Shown: positions 26,451 through 36,869 of the stretch, piece by piece
Position numbering within the stretch: the stretch's first letter is position 1
How the letters are laid out: every line of letters begins with the position of its first letter
Notes under the pieces: generated by a model
Told to the model about the DNA's origin: nothing
Seen by the model: the letters and a program-made list of their open reading frames with translations, nothing else
Database searches by the model: none
Made by a program: the position numbers and the translations under genes
Assembly: GCA_900660155.1 (NCBI GenBank)
Contig: CABFPE010000056.1
Coordinates: forward strand, 459,528 to 523,527
Reading direction: 5' to 3'
Source: Hofstenia miamia
Lineage: Eukaryota > Xenacoelomorpha > Acoela > Hofsteniidae
Length of the DNA: 64,000 nucleotides

Positions 26451-26637
26451 CAGAGGTGCTTGGCTATATTTTGAGGTAGGGCCTCAATAATATATTACTA
26501 TAGAAGTTGTTCCTAGTGACCAAATTTTATATATTTTTTAAATATTTTACAGAAAACTCTCTGATCTATCCAATAAAAATCGATTTTAAAAACCTGAAGA
26601 GGAGAATACTATCATTTCTCACTTGCGTAAGACACTG
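26451..26637. mobile_element. Decayed hAT-like MITE, third copy of the GGCGTACCCAGG family
   Basis: Starts CAGAGGTGCTTGG and ends CTTGCGTAAGACACTG. Internal blocks CTGATCTATCCAATAAA and AACCTGAAGAGGAGAATACT align in order with the 8765-9000 copy. The flanking octamers do not match, so the target duplication has eroded or the ends are mis-set. Confidence 0.55.
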
Positions 26638-28009
26638 TAATTGGCAATATATGATGGAAAGGATGTAATGTTATGCTCAGTAGGGCTGTACTGGTAAGGT
26701 ATTTCTCATGCCTGCATTTATCTACATGCGATTCATTTTTACTCCTCAGTGCTTTAACTGTAACAGTTTTGCGCATATTCATACTTTCAATTTGCAATAA
26801 CTAATGCATTAATTACTCTAAGTATTACACACAATAAAAACTATAAAAATTAGAAAATCTGTTGTATTTCCACTAAGTTTTTTTAGTTTGTCATCTAACA
26901 CCCCATTTAAGTATTAGAATAGAAGAATAGAAATTCTCGAAGTAGGGATCCAGGGCAGGAACTTAGTACAGAAGTCCCCACACCACTAGCTGATTTATTC
27001 TTAAATATAAAAAATATTTGAAAATGCTTAAGATACATTAGAATTGTGATAAATTTAAGTAAATTAAAATTTGCTTAACAAATTTGTATCATTTGTTAAG
27101 AATTGCTAAAAACAATGTTGAGATTCAATTTCACCACCAGCTATTTTGAACGTGAATCAATACGTAAATGCAATAACCTTTGAAAGCCTGGTTAAAATTC
27201 ATATAAATGAATTCAAAAATTTTCAAAATTGAAAATGAGCAGGCTTTTTAGTGTTCCTTTGGGGGTATGCTATTATATAGTTGGGGGAGCGGTTCAGCTC
27301 CTTTCAACGTACCTCTGGGTTGAACCATGAAGAATGACATTAAGTTCGCACCATGGTTTGCACCTTTTTTAATCTAATTAGTTAATTGTAAATATATGTA
27401 TATATATATATATATATATATGAAAGTGTTAAATTACTGAGCTTCATAAATGCGGCCGGTTTTGATTTAATATCTTAAATCAAACAAATTTGGAAGGAAA
27501 AATATTTACAATTAATTAAATGATATATGTATTGCATGCACTAAGAAATATTGAACTTATAATAATTTTTTTGTTTGTTCATTAAATTTGATATGATTTC
27601 TTTCTTGATGTATAATGATTCTGCAATTTATGGATAATTAGTTTTTTTTTCTTAATTCCATGTTGTTGTTGATGAATTTCTTAGTTTAAATGTCCTGACA
27701 GATGTTCATTTATGCTGAAAGCAGAATTTTTTGCCAGATTCCATATTGAAAACTACTTCTTTGCAAGAAATAATTTTTCATGAAACATGATTGAGTACGA
27801 AAGCAAACCAATACTTGTTTGGATTTTTGGGAGGATATTTTATGTATTATGAAATTGAAGTTTCAGCTAGTCACTAGTAGCTTGAATAACAAACATTTAA
27901 TTTGTAAATTGTGCTTGATTAAAAAGCAATCTACATGAACGAAAAAAACAAAGCTTAAGCATTTTTAAAGAATTTGTGGGCTTTCTAAAAGAACAAGCCG
28001 TTTTTCCCA
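26638..28009. other. Gene-free interval with a (TA)n tract
   Basis: A (TA)n tract runs 27392-27421. A GC-richer patch at 27255-27325 (GGGGGTATGC, GTTGGGGGAGCGG, CTCTGGGTTGAACC) may be a transposon relic but has no paired end. No gene recognised. Confidence 0.5.
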
Positions 28010-28830
28010 AATTTTCAAACGCTTTACTTCAAATTGGCAAATTGTTGGTGAGTGTGCACCCATGAAATGGTGAAAATTTATACAAACTGCATTATCTGAG
28101 GTATTTAAAAACACAAATTATTTTATGATGAAAATTCAGACTTCTTAAAATTCATTAAAAAATTTCCTATAAATATGGCTCAGATAATCATGATTTTTTA
28201 ATCCGATGGGGTATTAGCTAACCCTAAGCATTTCTTCAAGCAAGCAGTTAGACTGCTCAAGCCCAATTAGGGATCACCCTGCGCAAAGTCAGTGATCATA
28301 GCACCTAAAACAGCTTTGGCAGAGCATAATTTCAAAACGTAAATGAAAGAAAGGGCGCTTCTCTATTGCGTTGCTTTTTCAGATTTTAAAAAATTCATGG
28401 GCTAATCGAAAACAATCTGGTGTCCTTTTGCACATTTTTAAAGAAATTTCTCCAAGTCCACATCTATTCTTGAATGTGCACGAACTTACTGTCGAAAATT
28501 TATAATAATTCACTTTCCTGTTGCCGCAGTACTTGAAATGATTAAAAATTTCAATTTTTAAAAAGAGACTTAAATATACATCACGCCTAACATTTAGATA
28601 ATTCTAAGGATTATATGCATAGATTGTCCTCTCAAACCAGTTAAGTCAGAGGTATTGACGCCAAAGGCATTAGGGTTGAAGAAATCGAGCAAAGTCGCGC
28701 CTTTGCAGGACTCCTATTTAGATAGGAGACGCTCCCTTTTCTGTGGTGAACTCATGAGTTATGAGTGCTTAAAATTTTTTCCAAGAAATTATAAAAAATT
28801 ATGAAATTCCAAAGATGTTTGAGATTAATA
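28010..28830 (+). repeat. Two diverged tandem units of a roughly 400-bp repeat
   Basis: Units at about 28010-28400 and 28430-28830 share a run of similar blocks: GTGTGCAC..ATG..GAAAATTTATA, ACTT..AAAATT, AAGCC, and a TTCTCTATT/TTAGATAGG terminal part. A third relative is at 2930-3260. The alignment is by eye and weak, with no terminal repeats and no coding frame. Confidence 0.25.
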
Positions 28831-29008
28831 ATGTCTAAATATTTAACCACTCTCACATAAAAAATTGTTAACTTCAAGCCCTCCTGATTTTCAATGGGTG
28901 TGACGCAACCGGATTAGATGTATGAGTCTAAGAACAATTGAGCCGCATTAGATCTTTAATAAAGATTTAAGAGTATCGCCTATATTGCATATATATTTTT
29001 TAGCATGA

Positions 29009-29088
29009 CAGAGTGGGGTAGGACGGACCGGGGCCACATGAATTCCGGAGGTGGCATGGCCTCTTGCCCTCCCCTAGAAACGCCACTG
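29009..29088. mobile_element. Possible 80-bp hAT-like deletion derivative
   Basis: A GC-rich block begins CAGAGTGGGGTAGG and ends CTAGAAACGCCACTG, the latter being a typical CAGTGGCGTTTCTAG terminus reversed. It contains an imperfect inverted pair GGCCACATG / CATGGCC. No matching target duplication was seen, so this may be one end plus unrelated DNA. Confidence 0.3.
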
Positions 29089-29229
29089 ACTGTATACTCA
29101 TGCGATTATTTATACTGTTGGTGTAGACACTAATGTTACACAGAAGTGCTTTGTAAGCGCATGACAGGAGCTGTACATTATGAAACATCGGACGCAGCTC
29201 GGAAATGTTGCATAGTATACAGCGCCAGT

Positions 29230-29230
29230 A

Positions 29231-29274
<44 letters not shown>

Positions 29275-29280
29275 AATCTA
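29230..29280 (+). repeat. (CTAT)n tetranucleotide microsatellite
   Basis: About 12 CTAT units with one CAAT variant stop exactly where the terminal repeat of the DNA transposon begins. The element appears to have inserted at or into this microsatellite. Confidence 0.95.
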
Positions 29281-29338
29281 TCGAGCGGTACCTCAAACGA
29301 TGAACAATGGTCGGTTTCTAATCTCTATTTTATACATT
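29281..29338 (+). repeat. Left terminal inverted repeat of the DNA transposon
   Basis: Pairs with 31877-31934 at 52 of 58 positions. It begins TCGAGCGGTACC. Confidence 0.9.
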
Positions 29339-29534
29339 CTAAAGTTCTATATGCGCTAGAAAAAAAGTTATTTGGAGAAAACGCATTTTGCCTGCTTTAT
29401 TGCCTTCATTGCATTTTAGCACTTCCCAAAGCAATGTTTAACTTATGTTTTTAGTTTACTAATAACGAGTAACAACAAAAATAGTTTAACTGACAACGCA
29501 CAACAACTCTTAAACGATGGCAATAATGCTCAGG

Positions 29535-31584
29535 TTAATGACACAAATACGAACGCAACCGGAGATCCACCCTGCGTGCTTGTTGGGTTCCAGGGGTGAA
29601 GAAGTTCTTAAGGGTGGCTTCTAGTCTATGAAGCGTATTTTCTAATCTCACTGCAGTGGGAAGGGATGTCAGCTGCATTAGCACTTCTTTTGTGTATGGT
29701 GGGTGCTCAGAAAAAACACTCAGAGCAACATTTTTTGGCGAGAGCCAGCACTTCGCATGCTCGATATAGTATCGCTCCATAATTGATTTTAAGTGAGGAT
29801 TTACTGCCTCATACGCCAATAAAAGATCTTTCTGAAATAAAGTCAGATAGGGGCCTTCAGCAGCACTGGGCTTGAGGTGTATCATCACGAAGGAAGGCGC
29901 ATACACTGACAAAATAGAAGAAATGATTCTTTTTAACTTAAGCTTCTCGGACTGAGAAATGTCAACGTTGTCAAAAAGAAGCATTCTCAAATAGATGCTA
30001 GCAGTTGTAATCCACCTTCATGACTGACTGGTTCTTGCTTGTAAAAAAGTGATTGCTTCAAATTATCTGGAACATCCATAAAAACTTGGCAGCACAGAAC
30101 CAACAAACACATCTGGTCTCTGCGAAAACTGTTGGTTTTCTTTCCAAGAAGTTTTCATTCTGAAAAACACAGAATTTTATACTTAAGGTGGAACATAGCG
30201 ATAGGTGTAATTGACACACCAAGTTCATCTTGAGGTACAAGTTTGTCAGAATCCATGGTACAATCTTGAAGACTTTTTACTATGTTTTACAGAGCTCCTT
30301 CTTGCATTGCATTCGGCCCTTTCTGCTTTCCCTCAACTTCGTTTATGACGTGAGCGAAAAATATTTCATTTATATGAAATAAGCATTCTAAGGTGTGGAT
30401 GCCATGCCTAGCACTCTCATTGATGCAATCATTCAACCGTTTATTTATCCCTGAGAGTCTGCCTGTATTCAATCTTGTCATATTGCTCATAACTGAATAA
30501 ACTTTGCATAAACGCCCTCCGCTGTAATCTACCAATGAAAACTGCTTCACTGGTTACAGAAACTTGTGACGAAAAAGTTTTGACGCCAGCTACTCGGACC
30601 ATCTTGGCACCTAATGAAGATTTAAGATACTGAACAAGAAAAACGTATCTGTTCATACCATTGATTATTTGGCCGTCGTAATGAAGCTGCAATAAGTCTG
30701 CTTCATTAATTTCATTTTCCCACTGGCTCAAAGAAGTTAATCTTACAGATTCTCGGTGTCGAAACACAGTGCTGGGAGAAGCAGCAATATTATCGACAGC
30801 ACTTGAAAGCAGTTGGTCGGATTGTTGGTGAATTGATGTATTTCGTTTATCAGCAAAAATGCAGCTAGAAGTGCTGATAGAAGTGATTCTTTTTTCGCAT
30901 AAGAAGTTCCTCCAATTGGTGGAGTTAGCAAGTAATCGTCGTCATCATTTTCCACATCATTTTCACTTAACTCTAGATAACTGACTCTATCATGTGGCCT
31001 TTTCCGGAGCTTAATTCTTGTTATGAGGCTGGGAGGTTTATCTACAAAGAAGAGCAATTAGCTTTGTTTAAACTGGCCTGCTTTGACCGCTTAGCTAACG
31101 CGTTTGAGTTAAATTTCTGATCAAGAGAAGAAGATATGAACATTTTTCTGTCTGACCTCTGATCCTGAATAAATTCCAACTCCACTTCAGGAATGCGATC
31201 CAGCAGAAAGAAGATACAAGAATATTTGAAATAGCAAAAAGTTTGTTGAACCATTCTATATCCAAAGACATCTGCTTCATTCTCTTAGCTTTTTTCCGTG
31301 CTGCCTCAATTTTATCAACTATGCTCTTAAGCTTTACCTCAACACGTATATTGCTTATAACTGGCAGAATTGCCTTAGACCAAACTGCGATAACATCCTG
31401 AACTACTTTTTTTTACGTCAGCAAAAGTTGGAAATTGGGAAATAAACTTAGGATCAGTATCTCTGTAGTGCACTCTTAAATACTGATAGTGATTGATTAC
31501 GTTTATCTCTGTCGGCAAAACATTGTCTTGAAGCTTTTCACAGGATATTAAAGATTTATCAGCCTTCGACCTCCTCACAGGCAT
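29535..31584 (-). pseudogene. Transposase-like pseudogene inside the TIR transposon
   Basis: Reading the minus strand from 31584 down to 29535, successive fragments in shifting frames keep the conserved order of one transposase-like family. The N-terminus MPVRRSKADKS... is at 31584. A basic helical part with RKKAKRMKQMSLDIEWF lies near 31270, then IPEVELEFIQDQRSDRKM near 31180. An acidic SENDVENDDDD part lies near 30960. LLQLHYDGQIINGMNRY is near 30690 (in relatives a (I/L)H.DGK motif). NTGR..GI and THTL-like HTLECLFHINEIFF are near 30460-30360 (relatives have NTG..GGV and LHTNELP). RIISSILSVYAPSFVMIHLK is near 29920 (relatives VYAP..F.IK..PS). About six frame breaks or stops separate the pieces. 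Neighbouring TIRs show it belongs to the element, not the host. Whether it catalyses transposition itself or is an accessory protein is not established for the family. Confidence 0.75.
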
Positions 31585-31876
31585 TTTTAAAAAAACTTGC
31601 ACTGATACCAAACGGCTGCTTGCCTCTGCCTTCAGCTACTGCTTAAGTGCTTATATGAACCTGCAACAATTAAAACTTTCAGTAAATATACAAATGCAAG
31701 TTTGAGTATCTTTTGCTTATTAAAACAATTCCAATTGTTTTGTCATTCGATTATTCTAGAACTTTTTATTTGTCTTGATGAAGTCATCAATCAACTCTCG
31801 CTTTGCTTTCACAAATTAAAGATTATGGTATCTGCAATTTTCTAAGTAGCTCTTAAATTGAGTTTTTTGCAAATAA

Positions 31877-31934
31877 AATGTATAAAAGAGAGATAGGAAA
31901 CCGACCATTCTGCATCCTTTGAGGTACCGCTCGA
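31877..31934 (-). repeat. Right terminal inverted repeat of the DNA transposon
   Basis: Inverted partner of 29281-29338. It ends GAGGTACCGCTCGA. Confidence 0.9.
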
Positions 31935-32131
31935 CTTTTTACTCCTTTCTGTTCGCGAGATAGAGCACAATTCTCTATCGCCCTCTAGTGGTGAAATTTC
32001 AACAGAACGAGGCGACCTCTAAACTTTGTCCGATCGCAAAAAAATTACACCATTTAAATCAGCGCCAAAAAGCTGATCTGATGAGATCCCAAGCATTTTT
32101 AATTTCAAAAATGTCAAAAAAATGAAATACC

Positions 32132-32166
<35 letters not shown>

Positions 32167-33250
32167 TTTTTCAATTGTTTCAGCAAAATTATCTGGATAA
32201 TTTGAAAACATGATGTAAAAAACCTTTTTCCCTCCCTTAAATCTTTAATTTTCCAAGGCCACCCTAACGTGACTAAGCTGGTTTCGCCACTGTTGAACTA
32301 ACCTTCCTAACACAAGACTTAAAGTTATTCGTTGAGAATCAATTGAAGAAACATTTTTCTAAAACAGCAACAAAAATTTTCAAATATAGACTTAAATGGA
32401 ATTTTCATTATATAAGAAGAGTAAGATTGTTATGTATTGAGCACTGCTTACTTCCAGGTTTGTACATGATAAGTAATTTTGTTTGTGTTAAGTTTGTTTA
32501 CACACTACACTTTTTTCATTTTAAATTTTGTTCAAACGAATTATACACAACATTTATGTAGATTTATTGAAGATCGCTAAACTATTATATGCACATTTAC
32601 CCAAAAATTCTTGCTCAGCAATGAAAACAAAAGCTAACATTGTAGAAAGTCCAGATGTTATGTATCAAATGTAAAATTATCGCCATTGAAAATCACATTT
32701 TTGCTATTACAATATATACTGCATGACAATGATATAAATTCCAATGAAAACCTTCAAGTACTACTCATGATTTTCAATGCAAGTAGGTCGAGGCCTATAG
32801 AATTTCTTACAATTATGGAGAGCATTCAAAATTAGCTCGTAAGAAGTATCAATCTGATTTAGAACATGAACATTCCTTTCAACATTAAATGAACAACATA
32901 ATTTGAAACAAAGGGTATGGAAGTTAATGTCATTTGTAAAGTTAAAATTGAAACAAATTACGCAATCCAATATCAACATAATAGCATGCCCAACCCCGGT
33001 TTAGAGGAGTCTAACACTAAAGTTCTGAAAATGCCACATGATGAACTAAGTATAGCTAACAACTTCAAATTGAGTAATAAGTCCTACAAAAAGCTCTTGA
33101 AGTCCAATAATTGAAAACTGCCTCATGTAGTCGCATTTCCAAAAAAGTACTTAATCAATAGTGTTAAAAGTATAATGAGCAATAAGTGATAAATTTATGT
33201 AGATAGAATCTTATACTGAAACTTTTGAATATGTACTTTTTAAATGCTAN
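31935..33250. other. Gene-free interval next to the transposon
   Basis: Contains a (TA)n tract at 32135-32162. The motif CGCCCTCTAGTGGTG at 31979-31993 reads as CCACTAGAGGGCG on the minus strand. A hAT-type end GTTTCGCCACTG is at 32281-32292, and its left partner is not found; TAGTGGTGAAAT at about 31986 is a weak candidate. A single N at 33250 marks a scaffold join. No gene recognised. Confidence 0.45.
32135..32162. repeat. (TA)n microsatellite
   Basis: About 14 TA units. Confidence 0.95.
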
Positions 33251-33302
33251 AAATCTTTAAATTAATTTTTGAATATAAAGCCACACCAATTTGTTCTCAA
33301 AT
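33251..33302 (+). repeat. 52-bp exact copy of 992-1043 after an N
   Basis: Begins immediately after the N at 33250 and runs into a (TA)n tract, as the original does. This position and the perfect identity suggest a contig-end placement error. Confidence 0.85.
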
Positions 33303-33303
33303 A

Positions 33304-33345
<42 letters not shown>
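33303..33345. repeat. (TA)n microsatellite
   Basis: About 21 TA units directly follow the duplicated segment. It is a plausible cause of an assembly break. Confidence 0.95.
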
Positions 33346-33347
<2 letters not shown>

Positions 33348-34697
33348 GTGTTGTTGTTGCTGTATGCCAAAAAATTCCGATGCTTTCTTTTAGCTAATAG
33401 ACACTGAAATGGACCCCTAGAATTAGTGCAACTATTATGCAGAAATGGTGACCGGTTGAGCCATTTTATGAATACTTTAAAAAGGAGGCTTGATCTGTGT
33501 AGTGATCCATTTACACTAACTGATTGGGACGTGCTAGCTGCCGAATTTCATACCGAATGATTTTAATGTGCTTAAAAGCCAATAAAACCAGAAATTAGAC
33601 ATTCAATTTTGCAGAATTGGGTCATTCAGTTTACGATTTTCAAAGATGTTGTGATTTACTTATTGCAAGGATTGACCGCCAATTCAACAAATTAGTATAA
33701 CCTCAAATATCATATTTGGTACTAGTTAATCTTTTTACTTTTCAATAATAAAGCTCTTAAAAATGTATGGCATTTTTTATGGAATAGATCGCCTTGTACT
33801 ACAAAAACACGTCAAAAATATAAATTGAAACAGAAATATGCAAATGCCATGAGTGAATAGATATTACAATTAGCATGCATATACTAAGATTCAATATTTC
33901 ATAACAGAATAAACTAATGTAATCTTATAACTATCCAATTGCATTCTGTTACAAGAGCTTGGAAACACAATACTATGCACAATATTTTGTAGCAATAATA
34001 GAAACTGCACACTGAAATTGGAAAACTTAAATTACGTTTTAGAAACGTATGTGTTTTGAAACAAAATTTAATTAATTTTTCAGCAAATTGTTTATATATT
34101 ATATAGCATTTGCTACATTTGTGTTGATTTTCGAAAGCTGTTGCGTAACAAGATAAGTTTCTTAAACTTCAGCTGATATCCATTTCTGATTCAATTTCTT
34201 GAGATTTGGTACCAGTCTTTATATAACGCGTTAACTAATTGTATTTGGTTAGCATGCTAATTCGCACAGCTGTGAATGCTATTTTAGAGTACTCTTTTTA
34301 AAATGACAGCCTATTCAAAATATATAATAGAATGAATTTGTCGGCAAAGTCCTTTACTGTGGCAATTGTCCGTATCAGAAAATTGTGTGAATAAAATACT
34401 GTTGTTTTATCAATTATATTGAATTTATATTTAACAACAGAAATCAAGAAGAAATTTTCACACATTAAGTGGTGTTCTCACAAACAGTGCATGTGTGTTA
34501 GATATTGAATCAGTACCAATTTCCACTGTCACTTCCAACAATCAAAATGTTTTAGCGTTACTGTTGATAACAACACACTCTTTCATGCCTACGAATAAGT
34601 TCTTATTATGTATGTGGATAGTATAATACATGGGGAACATCAATGATGCTGAATACATGGATTTGTAGTCTAATATTATATTAACATAAAAACAAAC
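33346..34697 (-). other. Presumed intron and downstream region of the stress-protein gene
   Basis: Lies 3' of the recognised exon on the minus strand. The remaining universal stress protein exons (ATP-loop G-x2-G-x9-G(S/T) and the C-terminal strand) were looked for on the minus strand and not found. The region is AT-rich with no recognisable motif, so the gene either continues outside the window or is truncated or mis-assembled. Confidence 0.4.
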
Positions 34698-34997
34698 CTG
34701 CAATCGATATTCATAGTCTTTTTCGAATTCTTCTATCTTAAAAACGCGATCCTTACCCTTGGACTCCCAGTCGTGAGTAGGCATCGCACCTTCCTTAATG
34801 CCTACAATTGAAAGCTTCAATGTATCAGGCACATGGAAAATATACACAGTGTCAGTTTTGCGCATTAGATTGTAAGCATACCAATCAAATGAACGTACAC
34901 CTGATACGGATAAATCCACGGCCATAAGAATAACCCGTTTTTCATTGATGCTGTTGGGTGAGATACTAAAGCGGCGCAAACTCTTGGTCTGGTCCAT
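34698..34997 (-). CDS. Universal stress protein (UspA-like), first coding exon
   Basis: This 100-codon exon runs from ATG at 34997 (MDQTKSLRRFSIS...) to a CAG|GTTTGT donor whose GT is at 34697-34696; the splice is in phase 0. Residues 21-41 (RVILMAVDLSVSGVRSFDWY) match the first beta strand and helix of the UspA fold, with the canonical AVD(G/L)S of animal and plant proteins. Residues 42-58 (YNLMRKTDTVYIFHVPD) are helix 1 to beta 2 (DTVYIFHVP, compare D.V.L.HVP). The tail KIEEFEKDYEYRLQ begins the charged helix. Usp domains bind nucleotides in one subgroup, but the glycine-rich ATP loop would lie in later exons that are not seen here, so binding cannot be judged. The frame is open upstream for 92 codons, but the upstream part has no Usp character. 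ACAATGG is a fair initiation context. Confidence 0.8.
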
Positions 34998-36325
34998 TGT
35001 AAGAAAAATGTCGAATGCAATGTGCAAATTAAAACATTTTCTGATTGGATAAAACAAATTGCAGCAATCAACGAGTGGAAGGCTAACTATGCAGAAACTT
35101 GTCGCCGGATTATTTTCCTCACACTGATGGAAATGATGTGTTAGAGACTTAAACTCATTTAGGTAAAAAATGTGAAGAAGTGTAGCGTATGTTTTTAATA
35201 TGTCAAACGACCCACACACACTTCTACATACAACACAATTTTTTGTGATTAATATATATATATATATATACAAGTTGAATGTTTAAATGTAGTAAAGTCA
35301 GAATATTAACAACTTACAATTAACTAGAAACACAATTATATGCTGAAATATATTAAAATATTGAACGTAAAAAAAATTTAAAAAGTGAAATTCTGGTTAG
35401 TAAATTATAAACAGTGGAATATATGATCTATTCTCCATCTATCATGAATTAAAGAAGTCTTATAAAAAAATCGGTATTTTTACTCATAAAATTTCTCACC
35501 AACATGATTGCTTATTTAAGAGATCTTAGTAATGATGAAGAAAATATGTAAAACTCCTTACCAATATAATGCAAAATAAATGTTGAGTATCATAAAACCG
35601 AATCATGGTAGAACAGGTTAACGAGAGGACAATTTTTTTAATGTTTGAACAATACTTTTATTACAGAGAATACACATTTCTGAATCAGAGGTTTTTGGTT
35701 TCTATGGATTAAGAAAACTAATAGACAATACCTTTTCCATCCAAATCAGAAGATGTCCTGAAATTTCCAGTAAGCACAATAAAAAATCAATGTCAATTTG
35801 TGAAATGTTCTTTAAATTCACTACCAAAACAAAACACTGACTTCAATAAAATACGTATCAATTCAAAATATGAGCATTTTACCATAAATTATTGAATAAT
35901 TTCAAAATTTATGTACATGATATGAATAACAGTCACGTTATACACAAAAATCGGTGATAAATATTCTAGTTGCTTCTAAAAAGTCCACTTGCCATCCCCA
36001 AAAATATAAAAATGCTAAATTTTATTGCACAAAAACACCTAAAACAGCATAAAAGTAGTTCTAACTAGTAAGTAAAACAGTAAATTTAGCATTTTTATGT
36101 CCACGTTTTGCAGTAATCGCAGCAGCCAAATACCAAGCAGCAGAGTGTTGACATGAACAAATTATCTTTCAGTTTGAGAGTAATTTCCTGTGCCCCATCA
36201 TGTTTGATCAGGTCATTCACGTCATTACATGGTGTGTGAACATAATGGACAACTTGCCTTTCACTATACTCAAACAATTTTTAATTGGAGAAAAATCAGG
36301 TAAGTTATCTGTTAAAGGACCCAAA
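34998..36325. other. Upstream region of the stress-protein exon
   Basis: Contains a (TA)n tract at 35251-35271 and a 17-bp inverted repeat pair (ATAAAAATGCTAAATTT at 36005-36021, reversed at 36082-36098) with a loop of about 60 bases. No promoter element can be assigned. It carries no recognisable coding exon. Confidence 0.45.
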
Positions 36326-36542
36326 ACCTGTGACCGAACTCGATCAAAAACACATTACTTGTAAAATACGCACAAAAAAATTTTTAGCATAAAATTATCA
36401 ATAAAAACAATAAATAATCCATAAAAAATACAAGAATAATGAAAATCACAGATTCAAATTTTTGACTTCTCACTTTGTTAGTGTTCCACCCTAATGACAC
36501 GCGATCCGACCCGACAAGTTTAATTTTTTACCCGAGCAGAGG
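36326..36542 (+). repeat. 217-bp duplication, copy 1 (contig end)
   Basis: ACCTGTGACCGAACTCG... to ...ACCCGAGCAGAGG is repeated at 36653-36869 with the same length and no difference seen. Copy 1 stops at an N (36543) and copy 2 starts straight after a 21-base N run. That is what two overlapping contigs that were not merged look like. The sequence itself belongs to the GGGTCGG-type repeat family (see 15700-15850). Confidence 0.9.
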
Positions 36543-36543
36543 N

Positions 36544-36631
36544 AATTCTACTCTTGATCAGTTTTATCGATAGTCGCATATTTATCATTATCGTTTATCA
36601 TTGCCCTTAATATAGTTCAATGAAACTCAAT
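36544..36631 (+). repeat. 88-bp segment duplicated exactly at 38049-38136
   Basis: This piece is bounded by N (36543) on the left and by the 21-N run (36632-36652) on the right. It is identical to 38049-38136 (AATTCTACTCTTGATCAG... to ...GAAACTCAAT). It looks like a small contig fragment placed inside the gap. Confidence 0.9.
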
Positions 36632-36652
36632 NNNNNNNNNNNNNNNNNNNNN
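36632..36652. other. Assembly gap (21 Ns)
   Basis: Run of Ns flanked by the two duplicated segments. Further single Ns are at 33250, 36543, 37374, 41968 and 42185. Confidence 0.98.
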
Positions 36653-36869
36653 ACCTGTGACCGAACTCGATCAAAAACACATTACTTGTAAAATACGCAC
36701 AAAAAAATTTTTAGCATAAAATTATCAATAAAAACAATAAATAATCCATAAAAAATACAAGAATAATGAAAATCACAGATTCAAATTTTTGACTTCTCAC
36801 TTTGTTAGTGTTCCACCCTAATGACACGCGATCCGACCCGACAAGTTTAATTTTTTACCCGAGCAGAGG
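36653..36869 (+). repeat. 217-bp duplication, copy 2 (contig start)
   Basis: Second copy of 36326-36542. It continues into unique sequence (TTTAATTAAGTTGACC). If the two copies are one locus, 36543-36869 should be collapsed. Confidence 0.9.

Larger units (their letters stand above)
29281..31934 (-). mobile_element. Full-length, inactivated DNA transposon with 58-bp TIRs
   Basis: Positions 29281-29338 and 31877-31934 are inverted repeats of 58 bp with 6 mismatches. Both start TCGAGCGGTACCTCAAA and both continue through AATGGTCGGTTTC and ATCTCT to TTTTATACATT. The outermost TCGA could itself be a 4-bp palindromic target duplication, with GCGGTACCTC as the true terminus. Between the TIRs lies a degraded transposase-like gene on the minus strand (separate entry). 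The 10% divergence of the TIRs and several frame breaks show it is dead. I know the protein family from multi-copy uncharacterised genes of insects, crustaceans and Hydra. I cannot place it in a named superfamily with confidence. Confidence 0.85.

Noticed and set aside
29146-29454. 102-codon plus-strand frame across the (CTAT)n tract
   Set aside because: It is open mainly because the tetranucleotide repeat encodes SIYL repeats. It crosses the end of a transposon.
34444-34550. Minus-strand fragment ILIVGSDSGNW as a possible second exon of the stress-protein gene
   Set aside because: Only LIVGSD resembles the Usp pattern. The frame stops quickly and no phase-0 acceptor leads into it correctly.
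36095-36277. 60-codon minus-strand frame with KHDGAQ, faintly like a Tc1/mariner KHGG motif
   Set aside because: Only three or four residues agree and no neighbouring catalytic motifs were seen in any frame.
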